DNA of 64,000 nt from NCBI RefSeq assembly GCF_023370075.1, contig NZ_CP097151.1, forward strand, positions 310,001 through 374,000, in the 5' to 3' direction. This DNA comes from Deinococcus sp. QL22 (GTDB taxonomy: Bacteria; Deinococcota; Deinococci; Deinococcales; Deinococcaceae). The position numbers were made by a program, and so were the translations under genes. This document shows, piece after piece, positions 57,673-64,000 of the stretch; within the stretch, counting starts at the first letter, position 1; each line of letters starts with the position of its first letter. Under the pieces are notes generated by a model that did no database searches, was not told where the DNA came from, and worked only from the letters and a program-made list of their open reading frames with translations.

Positions 57673-58908
57673 ATGGCCCGTACGCTTGAGCAGTCGTTTC
57701 AGGTGCGCTTTCACTATGCTGTTGAGTTCACTTCACACCTTTTCGACACGTCCAATGCCGTCTTCGCAACAACGGTCGGCCAACAACGTTCGGCCTGCAA
57801 AGTTCTGGTGGTGATGGACGATGGACTGGTCGCTCACCATCCAGAGCTTCCGCTCGCTGTTACCGAGTACTGTCAGGTTCACCGCCTCAACCTGGTGGCC
57901 CCCGTCATGATTCTTCCGGGGGGCGAGGCCGTGAAACAAGATCCGGTTAACGTCACTCTGGTGCAGGACGCGATCAATATGTACGGCATCGACCGGCACT
58001 CTTTTGTGGTCGTGGTCGGTGGGGGGGCGCTGATCGATCTGGTCGGCTACGCTGCGGCGACCGCCCACCGGGGCGTACGTCTGATCCGGGTTCCAACCAC
58101 CGTGCTGTCTCAAAACGACAGCGCCGTCGGCGTGAAGAACAGCGTCAACGCTTACGGGAAGAAAAACTGGCTGGGAACGTTTGCGCCGCCTTTTGCCGTC
58201 CTGAACGATCTTCATCTGATCGAAACCCTGGAGAACCGCGACTGGCTGGGCGGTCTTTCGGAGGCGGTCAAGGTCGCCCTGCTCAAAGACGAAGAGTTCT
58301 TCGCCTTCCTGGAAGCCCATGCTGACGCGCTGCGTACCCGCAACCTCCAGTCGATGGAACATGCCATTTACCGCTGCGCGCAGCTCCATCTCGACCACAT
58401 TGCCACCAGTGGCGACGCCTTCGAACAGGGTTCGTCCCGGCCGTTGGATTTTGGTCACTGGGCCGCCCACAAGCTGGAGGCCCTGACAGGCTATACGTTG
58501 CGGCACGGTGAGGCAGTGGCCATGGGAATCGCGCTCGACAGCACCTACGCCCACCTGCAGGGATGGTTGCCCGAGAACGACTGGCAGCGAATTCTCACTC
58601 TCTTTGAGCGGCTGGGCTTGGCTGCATTCCATCCGCTGATGCTGCAGTCGCTTGACGATGCCAGCGATCCCCACAGTCTGCTGCACGGCCTGCAGGAATT
58701 CCGTGAACACCTGGGAGGGCAGCTGACCATCATGTTGCTTGACAGCATCGGAAGAGGGCGGGAAGTCCATGAGATGGATCTCGATCTGGTGGCCCGCAGC
58801 GTGCAGATCCTGGCCACCCGTTCGCCCTACTCCAGCTCAGGCCCGAACCCATCCGCTCAATCTCCGGAGGAACCCGCATGGACGACTACCGCAATACCTG
58901 CCCCCTAA
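57673..58908 (+). CDS. eboD: EboD-like sugar-phosphate cyclase (3-dehydroquinate synthase fold)
   Basis: The 411-residue enzyme belongs to the DHQ synthase/2-epi-5-epi-valiolone synthase group that turns sugar phosphates into carbocycles with NAD+ and a metal. NAD loop [19 protein letters not shown] (about residues 114-132), then [20 protein letters not shown], and the metal ligands in [14 protein letters not shown] (Glu), [11 protein letters not shown] and [12 protein letters not shown] (His). AGGAGG precedes the ATG. It leads a six-gene operon and overlaps the next gene by 31 bases. Ebo context rather than aromatic synthesis is inferred from the neighbours. Confidence 0.88.
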   Translation: MARTLEQSFQVRFHYAVEFTSHLFDTSNAVFATTVGQQRSACKVLVVMDDGLVAHHPELPLAVTEYCQVHRLNLVAPVMILPGGEAVKQDPVNVTLVQDAINMYGIDRHSFVVVVGGGALIDLVGYAAATAHRGVRLIRVPTTVLSQNDSAVGVKNSVNAYGKKNWLGTFAPPFAVLNDLHLIETLENRDWLGGLSEAVKVALLKDEEFFAFLEAHADALRTRNLQSMEHAIYRCAQLHLDHIATSGDAFEQGSSRPLDFGHWAAHKLEALTGYTLRHGEAVAMGIALDSTYAHLQGWLPENDWQRILTLFERLGLAAFHPLMLQSLDDASDPHSLLHGLQEFREHLGGQLTIMLLDSIGRGREVHEMDLDLVARSVQILATRSPYSSSGPNPSAQSPEEPAWTTTAIPAP

Positions 58909-59216
58909 GTCAGACGCAGCTTCTTGATGACTCTTTTATGGATCACCGTGCCCAGCTCCTGGCACTGGCCGCCTTCCTAGACCGTTTCGAGCGCTCTGCC
59001 CTGCGAAACGCTGAGACTGATTTCCGAATGGAGGCCTTTAAAGAAGCGCTTCAGCTCTTGGTGGAGCCTGGGCCTGAGCGGGCCCGCCGCGTGCAGCTGG
59101 TCATGAGTGACCACAACTCGGCGCTGCTGGACGTTCGGGATGGCCAAAGCGCTTACGGCGCCTCGGTTCACCCGGCTCAGATGAGTCCTCACGACGACCA
59201 GGGGGCGGCCCAGTGA
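58878..59216 (+). CDS. Small protein in the EboA position
   Basis: The 112-residue helical, soluble protein ([20 protein letters not shown], then [20 protein letters not shown]) has GGAGG before its ATG and is coupled on both sides: it overlaps eboD by 31 bases and the TatD-like gene by GTGA. EboA proteins of known clusters are usually longer, so this may be a reduced version or a different protein that takes its place. I could not assign a family. Confidence 0.6.
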   Translation: MDDYRNTCPLSQTQLLDDSFMDHRAQLLALAAFLDRFERSALRNAETDFRMEAFKEALQLLVEPGPERARRVQLVMSDHNSALLDVRDGQSAYGASVHPAQMSPHDDQGAAQ

Positions 59217-60043
59217 AGTACATCGATTTGCACGCCCACATGATTTCTCGAACCACCGACGATTATCACCGGATGGCGCTGACAGGCTGTGTGGCGGTGA
59301 CCGAACCTGCCTTCTGGTCTGGCCGTGACCGTCTTGGGCCGCTGGCCTTTGCCGATTATTTCGATCATCTCACGTCCTTTGAGCCAGCCCGGGCCGAGCA
59401 GTACGGTATCGCGCACTACACTTGGCTGTGCCTCAATCCTAAAGAAGGAGAAGACCGGGAACTGGCCCGGCAGGTTCTGGCCCTGATTCCTGACTTTCTG
59501 GATCGCCCGAATGTGCTGGGGATCGGCGAGATTGGACTCAACCGCGTGACCCGCAATGAGATGGCCACGTTCCTTGACCACGTCGAACTGGCCCTTGAGC
59601 ATCACCAGTTGATTCACATCCACACGCCGCACCTGGAAGACAAGTACAAGGGAACCAAAGCGATTGTCGAGGCGCTGGCACGAGATCCACGCATTGACCC
59701 AGCCCGCGTGATGGTCGATCATGCCGAAGAGCACACCGCACCCATGATCCTGGAGCACGGCTTCTGGACGGGATTTACGCTCTACCCCCGAACCAAAGCC
59801 TCGCCGGCCCGGGCACTCGACATGATCGAAATGTACGGTGCTGAGCGCCTGTGCGTCGCCTCTGCTTGCGACTGGGGTGAAAGCGACCCCCTTGCCATTC
59901 CTGAATTCATCTTGCAGGCCCGCCGCCGTGGACACGGTGAGCGGCTCATCGAGCAGATGGTGTACGGCAATCCTACCCTGTTCCTCAGCCAATCGCCCAA
60001 ATTCAAGCTGCTCCAGTCCGGCGTGACTGTGTCTACGGACTAA
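59213..60043 (+). CDS. eboB: EboB-like TatD-family metal-dependent hydrolase
   Basis: The 276-residue TIM-barrel enzyme has the metal-binding residues of the TatD group: YIDLHAHM (H-x-H), [10 protein letters not shown] (Glu), [10 protein letters not shown] (His), [10 protein letters not shown] (His) and [10 protein letters not shown] (Asp). GTG start in a GTGA overlap with the preceding gene. In ebo clusters this is the EboB hydrolase; the substrate is unknown there too. Cytoplasmic. Confidence 0.87.
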   Translation: MKYIDLHAHMISRTTDDYHRMALTGCVAVTEPAFWSGRDRLGPLAFADYFDHLTSFEPARAEQYGIAHYTWLCLNPKEGEDRELARQVLALIPDFLDRPNVLGIGEIGLNRVTRNEMATFLDHVELALEHHQLIHIHTPHLEDKYKGTKAIVEALARDPRIDPARVMVDHAEEHTAPMILEHGFWTGFTLYPRTKASPARALDMIEMYGAERLCVASACDWGESDPLAIPEFILQARRRGHGERLIEQMVYGNPTLFLSQSPKFKLLQSGVTVSTD

Positions 60044-60045
60044 AG

Positions 60046-61257
60046 ATGGTCATTCCGGGACGAACCCTGCAGCTGACGTATTGCACCAACATTCATCCTT
60101 CCAACACCCTGCGTGAGGTGATGGAGAATCTGGATCGGTACGCTGTGCCGTTGCGGGCCCAACTTTCGCCTCAGCAGCCTTTCGGAATTGGGCTCCGGCT
60201 GTCAGGGAACGAGAGCCGCGAACTTGCTGAGCCCCACCGACTGCGCGCCTTCCGAGAGTTTCTGGATCAACGTGGGCTGTACGTGTTCACCATGAACGGC
60301 TTTCCGTATGGCCCTTTCCACCACCAGGCAGTGAAGGCGCAGGTGCATGCCCCAGACTGGCTCGATCCAGAACGGGTGGCCTACACCCTTCGGCTGATCG
60401 ACATCCTGAGCGCCTTGTTACCGGAAGGTCTGGACGGCGGCATCTCCACCAGCCCACTGACCTACCGGGCCTGGGTCAATGAACAAGATGCCGGCCTCTG
60501 GACACAGCTGACCCTCCATGTCACCGAGGTGGTGGCCGCGCTCGTTCGCCTGCGAGAACGAACTGGGCAGCTTATTCACCTTGATATCGAGCCGGAGCCA
60601 GACGGACTCCTGGAGCGAAGTGAGCAACTTGCCGCCTTCTTTACGGATCACCTGATGACGGCGGGCGCCTCACACCTGGCCGCTGAACTCGGCCTGACGC
60701 TGGCACAGGCAAAAGCTGCCTTTCAGGATCATCTTCAGGTGTGCTTTGACACCTGTCACCTCGCCGTCGCCTATGAGTCGCCGCGCACTGCCCTGGAATG
60801 TTACCAGCGGGCGGGGATGCGGATCGGGAAGGTGCAGCTCAGTTCAGCTCTTCGGCTGATGCTGCCCTCCTCGCCCCAGGAGCGGCGGCACGCGCTTGCC
60901 CTGCTGCGCCCTTTTGTCGACTCGACCTACCTTCATCAAGTCATTGCCCGGGGCGTCGACGGCCAACTCCAGCAGTTTCCGGATCTCCCAGAGGCGCTTT
61001 CCGCTCTAGAAGACCCCACCTTCACCGAAGCCCGGATTCATTTTCACGTTCCCGTGTTCCTGGATGAGTTTGCACAGTCCACGCTCGGTTCGACTCAGGC
61101 TGAAATCATCGAGACCCTTCAAGTGCTGCGGGAGCAGTCCTTTACCACTCACCTTGAGATCGAAACCTACACCTGGGACGTCTTGCCACCCGCTTTGAAA
61201 CGGCCTCTTCTGGACATGGTTGAACGGGAATTTCGCTGGGTGCAAGATGTCCTCTGA
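60046..61257 (+). CDS. eboE: EboE-like xylose-isomerase-type TIM barrel
   Basis: The 403-residue protein opens with [20 protein letters not shown], a start typical of EboE ('metabolite traffic protein'). It continues with [48 protein letters not shown] (acidic metal site), [13 protein letters not shown] (Asp/His) and a late [13 protein letters not shown], which are metal ligands of an AP-endonuclease/xylose-isomerase barrel. It starts two bases after eboB and overlaps eboC by 11 bases. The reaction is not known for any family member, as far as I am aware. Confidence 0.9.
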   Translation: MVIPGRTLQLTYCTNIHPSNTLREVMENLDRYAVPLRAQLSPQQPFGIGLRLSGNESRELAEPHRLRAFREFLDQRGLYVFTMNGFPYGPFHHQAVKAQVHAPDWLDPERVAYTLRLIDILSALLPEGLDGGISTSPLTYRAWVNEQDAGLWTQLTLHVTEVVAALVRLRERTGQLIHLDIEPEPDGLLERSEQLAAFFTDHLMTAGASHLAAELGLTLAQAKAAFQDHLQVCFDTCHLAVAYESPRTALECYQRAGMRIGKVQLSSALRLMLPSSPQERRHALALLRPFVDSTYLHQVIARGVDGQLQQFPDLPEALSALEDPTFTEARIHFHVPVFLDEFAQSTLGSTQAEIIETLQVLREQSFTTHLEIETYTWDVLPPALKRPLLDMVEREFRWVQDVL

Positions 61258-62140
61258 CGCTGTTGGCACGCCGGTGGTGATCCGGCGCCTGCGCGGCCAC
61301 CTGCAACTGGCACGCATTTCGAACAGCCCTACTGTGGCGTCCAATGTCTTGGCCGGAGCCGCGCTGGGAGGATCATTGACTCTCGGTGGCGCGACAGGGT
61401 TTGTGGTGCTGGCCATGGTGCTGCTCTACACCGCTGGGATGTACCTCAACGACATCCTTGATTACACCCTTGATGTTCGGGAGCGCCCTGGACGGCCCTT
61501 GCCCTCTGGAGTGGTTCCACGCGCCGAGGCCGCGGTCGTCACGACGCTGCTGTTCGCGGCAGGCCTGGGCCTGTTGGCCACCGTGTCCAGCGCTGCCCTG
61601 CTGGGAGGAACAGCACTGGCGATCTTAATCGTGGTCTATGATCTGTGGCACAAAACCAACCCCATCAGTCCATTGCTGATGGCTGGAACCCGGATGTTGG
61701 TGTATCTGATCGCCAGCTGGGCGTTTGCACCTGCCGTGGGAAATGCGCTGCTGGTCTGGACGGTGTTGCTGGGGGCTTACATCGTGGGCCTCACGTATAT
61801 CGCAAAAACCGAGCGCCAAACCCACCTTGCACGGTACTGGCCCGTGGCCCTGTTGGCGCTGCCGGCGATCTATTTTGCCTTGACGCTGAGCGCCGCACCG
61901 AGCCTGCCTGGATACGGTTTGCTGGCAGGCTTCCTGCTGTGGGTGGCCTACAGTCTCACCTCGCTCTACAACCCCAGACACCGAAATGTGGGCCGAACCG
62001 TCGGCAATCTGATCGCTGGCGTGTCTTTACTGGACGCCCTGGTGCTGTTTCATCAGCGCGCTCCATATGAACTGCTCCTCCTCGCACTCAGCGCGTTCGT
62101 CCTGACTCTGTTCTGGCAGCGCTTTATCAAAGGAACTTGA
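61247..62140 (+). CDS. eboC: EboC-like UbiA-family prenyltransferase
   Basis: The 297-residue integral membrane protein has about nine hydrophobic helices. The first aspartate-rich motif reads [19 protein letters not shown] (about residues 73-91), which binds Mg-prenyl diphosphate. The second region around [11 protein letters not shown] lacks the full second DxxxD, as in some UbiA relatives. It would attach or transfer an isoprenoid or similar group to the operon's product. The ATG at 61247 lies in the end of eboE. Confidence 0.9.
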   Translation: MSSDAVGTPVVIRRLRGHLQLARISNSPTVASNVLAGAALGGSLTLGGATGFVVLAMVLLYTAGMYLNDILDYTLDVRERPGRPLPSGVVPRAEAAVVTTLLFAAGLGLLATVSSAALLGGTALAILIVVYDLWHKTNPISPLLMAGTRMLVYLIASWAFAPAVGNALLVWTVLLGAYIVGLTYIAKTERQTHLARYWPVALLALPAIYFALTLSAAPSLPGYGLLAGFLLWVAYSLTSLYNPRHRNVGRTVGNLIAGVSLLDALVLFHQRAPYELLLLALSAFVLTLFWQRFIKGT

Positions 62141-62143
62141 CCC

Positions 62144-63568
62144 ATGGCGGACACCACGCACACCCCCACCCTCCACCGCACAGTCGTCCTGAATGTCGTG
62201 GGCTTGAGCCCTGATTTGATTGGGCCGAACACGCCGCATCTGAAGCGGTTCGCCGATAAGGGGAAGTTGGTTCCCGTCGAAGCCCTTCTCCCTGCCGTCA
62301 CGTGTAGCGTCCAAGCCACCTACCTGACGGGAACCTGGCCGTCTCAGCACGGCGTGGTTGGTAACGGGTGGTATTTCCGCGACGAGTGTGAAGTCAAATT
62401 CTGGCGGCAATCGAACCGGCTGGTTCAACAACCTAAGCTGTGGGAAGAGGCCCGTACGTTGGATCCTGACTTTACCTGTGCGAACTTATTTTGGTGGTAC
62501 AACATGTATTCCAGCGTGGATTACGCGGTGACGCCCAGGCCGATGTATCCGGCCGATGGACTAAAGTTGCCCGACATCTACACCCAGCCCGCCACATGGC
62601 GGGCAACCCTAAACGCTGATCTGGGGGAGTTTCCGCTCTTCGAGTACTGGGGGCCGAACGCTTCTATTCGTTCGAGTCAGTGGATTTCCAAAAGCGCCCG
62701 CTGGACGGAAGAGCACCACGCGCCCACCCTGTCTCTGGTGTACCTGCCCCACCTGGATTACGGCTTGCAAAAATACGGACCGGACGCGCCGGAGATGGCA
62801 GCTGAATTGCAAGCGATCGATGCCGTGGTCGGGGAACTGATTGACTTTTACGAAGCGCGGGACGTCCGGGTCGTCGTGCTGTCCGAATACGGCATCGATC
62901 GAGCTTGGCGGCCGGTGCACATCAACCGGACGCTGCGTGCCGCTGGCCTCATTGCCGTGCGCGAAGAACGCGGCCTGGAACTTCTGGATGCAGGAATGAG
63001 CGCCGCGTTTGCCGTGGCAGACCATCAAGTCGCTCACGTGTATATCAGTGATCCGGGGCGGATCGCACAGGTCAAAGCACTCCTGGAAGCCCTGCCGGGG
63101 GTGGCGGAAGTGTTGGATACCGCTGGAAAGCAACGACACCACTTGGATCACGACCGCAGCGGAGAGTTGGTGGTCATCGCGGAACCGGGCGCCTGGTTTA
63201 CCTACTATTACTGGCTGGATGATGCCAAAGCGCCGGACTTCGCGCGCACTGTCGATATCCACCGCAAGCCCGGGTACGATCCTGCAGAGCTGTTTATGGA
63301 TCCGCATTCCCCAGCCAAGCTCAAGGCTGTACGTGCACTGGCCAAGAAGAAGCTCGGGTTCCGTTATCTCATGGACGTCATCGGTCTGGATCCCACTGTG
63401 GTTCGTGGCTCGCATGGTCGAGCCGACTCTTCGCCTGCACGTGGGCCGCTGTTGATGGTGGGCCATGCCGAACTGCTGCCTGAAGTCAGGCTCCAACCTA
63501 CGGAGGTTTACGCCGTTTTACTGCGGCATTTGACGCAGCTGAGTCCGGCCGCGCGCCCTTCGAGCTGA
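62144..63568 (+). CDS. eboF: EboF-like alkaline-phosphatase-superfamily phosphodiesterase
   Basis: The 474-residue enzyme belongs to the nucleotide pyrophosphatase/phosphodiesterase group: VLNVVGLSPDLIGPNTPHLK at the start, the nucleophile region ALLPAVTCSVQATYLTGTWP (about residues 47-66), HGVVGNGW, a metal-site YLPHLDYGLQKYGPDAPE and a late VVVLSEYGIDRAW. No signal peptide is visible, so it should act in the cytoplasm, unlike many phosphodiesterases of this group. It is the last gene, three bases after eboC. The substrate may be a phosphorylated or prenylated intermediate. Confidence 0.88.
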   Translation: MADTTHTPTLHRTVVLNVVGLSPDLIGPNTPHLKRFADKGKLVPVEALLPAVTCSVQATYLTGTWPSQHGVVGNGWYFRDECEVKFWRQSNRLVQQPKLWEEARTLDPDFTCANLFWWYNMYSSVDYAVTPRPMYPADGLKLPDIYTQPATWRATLNADLGEFPLFEYWGPNASIRSSQWISKSARWTEEHHAPTLSLVYLPHLDYGLQKYGPDAPEMAAELQAIDAVVGELIDFYEARDVRVVVLSEYGIDRAWRPVHINRTLRAAGLIAVREERGLELLDAGMSAAFAVADHQVAHVYISDPGRIAQVKALLEALPGVAEVLDTAGKQRHHLDHDRSGELVVIAEPGAWFTYYYWLDDAKAPDFARTVDIHRKPGYDPAELFMDPHSPAKLKAVRALAKKKLGFRYLMDVIGLDPTVVRGSHGRADSSPARGPLLMVGHAELLPEVRLQPTEVYAVLLRHLTQLSPAARPSS

Positions 63569-63815
63569 GTCCACTCTGCCCAGTGGGGATGGCCGACGGC
63601 CCGGTGACGCCGTATAGAACCGCCCAAGGTGCTGGCAAGTTGTTGCTGGCCAGGGGTAACCGAGGAGCAACGGTAGCAGGTGACCTTAACTTCAAGCCAC
63701 CTGCTGCACGGCGGCCTTCCAACGACGCAAGGCGATACTCAGACGAGATCGCCGGTCATTTGCAAGGGTGGTCGAGCGGGTAGAGCCGTGAAGATGGGTG
63801 ATTCTGTCGTGGAGG
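63569..63815 (-). pseudogene. Transposase C-terminal remnant (uncertain)
   Basis: A minus-strand frame (HLHGSTRSTTLANDRRSRLS, then IALRRWKAAVQQVA and a stop at about 63694) looks like the tail of an IS transposase and abuts the end of the TldD/PmbA-type gene. Family and ends are unclear. No other gene is seen between eboF and 63815. Confidence 0.35.
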
Positions 63816-64000
63816 TCAAGAACCCCCAGTGCCCGTTTGACCTGCACGCTGTGCGGGGTCAGCCGATCCCCCGACCGAGAGGCCGTCGATGAGGACGCTC
63901 GGCGCGCCGGCCGCATAGGCCGAGAAGGTCAGGTCGTCGGCCACGGCCTGCACACCTGAGAGCACCTCCACCAGATTGCCCGCGACCGTGAAGACTTCCA
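63816..64000 (-). CDS. TldD/PmbA (TldE)-family protein, C-terminal end (partial)
   Basis: Only the last 61 codons are in the window: EVFTVAGNLVEVLSGVQAVA, then DDLTFSAYAAGAPSVLIDGL and SVGG, the typical C-terminus of TldD/PmbA proteins, which form a metalloprotease that processes microcins and peptide antitoxins. Family members usually end shortly after the GLxVGG strand. Here 17 extra residues (SADPAQRAGQTGTGGS) follow before the stop, probably supplied by an inserted element. Confidence 0.75.
   Translation of the reverse strand, partial: EVFTVAGNLVEVLSGVQAVADDLTFSAYAAGAPSVLIDGLSVGGSADPAQRAGQTGTGGS

Noticed and set aside
57673..58908. Aromatic-pathway 3-dehydroquinate synthase (aroB)
   Set aside because: The enzyme is longer than typical AroB, no other shikimate gene is present and all neighbours are Ebo-type, so EboD is preferred; a tree would settle it.
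1..64000. CRISPR arrays, tRNA or rRNA genes
   Set aside because: No regularly spaced repeats, no tRNA-like TTCRANTC arm with cloverleaf context and no rRNA segments were noticed in either strand; a dedicated search was not possible.

Overview
The window is about 64 kb of high-GC DNA that most resembles a Deinococcus replicon, probably a plasmid, megaplasmid or accessory chromosomal region. Four things point that way: many genes have a TANNNT box only 5-7 bases before the start codon (leaderless-type promoters), the insertion sequences are diverse and mostly decayed (IS4, IS5, IS6, IS110, IS630, IS982 and IS3 types), two-component and c-di-GMP genes are dense, and the Rho is compact. The genus is an inference, because there is no rRNA or tRNA in the window to test it.

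Layout. 1-3742 (minus strand) is a cobalamin operon behind a B12 riboswitch: a corrinoid-type binding protein, CobO, a Ni/Co permease and a CobN that begins with a [2Fe-2S] ferredoxin domain. The first three genes are joined to their neighbours by ATGA overlaps. 3890-5031 is an IS110 element. 5226-10413 holds small and secreted proteins, a gene with a stop codon just after its signal peptide, an Xre regulator with a membrane partner, and rho. 10467-11492 holds a dead IS982-like element and a 115-bp MITE. 11696-18704 is a carbohydrate operon (binding protein, two permeases, DapA-type aldolase/lyase, L-fucose/arabinose-type isomerase) with a divergent GntR/FadR regulator. 18977-24526 carries a WG-repeat protein between two IS6-type ends, a voltage-gated K+ channel and a stress-type short-chain dehydrogenase.

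24600-37600 is an accessory region with phage-like genes: small orphan proteins, two IS4 elements with exact target duplications, a diguanylate cyclase, a frameshifted RusA resolvase, an IS630 element, a phage-type DNA-binding protein, a GH19 endolysin and a lipoprotein. 37718-42382 is a signalling block: two near-duplicate receiver-only response regulators, each accompanied by a tiny helical protein, then a PAS-GGDEF-GAF-HD-GYP protein. 42802-46135 holds an IS5 element, a second copy of the MITE, an ANT(2'')-like aminoglycoside nucleotidyltransferase and an IS3 remnant. 46461-52742 holds an epoxide-hydrolase-like enzyme, a decayed GGDEF-EAL gene, an intact TPR-GGDEF-EAL protein and a subtilisin-type lipoprotein protease. 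53918-56049 has two DinB-fold proteins divergent from a WYL-domain regulator.

56336-63568 is the most interesting segment. Three tandem paralogous small proteins, the first one broken, lead into a tightly coupled ebo-type operon: EboD-like sugar-phosphate cyclase, a small unknown protein, EboB-like TatD hydrolase, EboE-like TIM barrel, EboC-like UbiA prenyltransferase and EboF-like phosphodiesterase. Ebo clusters are linked in cyanobacteria and pseudomonads to export or maturation of secondary metabolites. No scaffold-building genes are visible here, so the substrate is unknown. The window ends inside a TldD/PmbA-family gene whose last codons border a transposase remnant.
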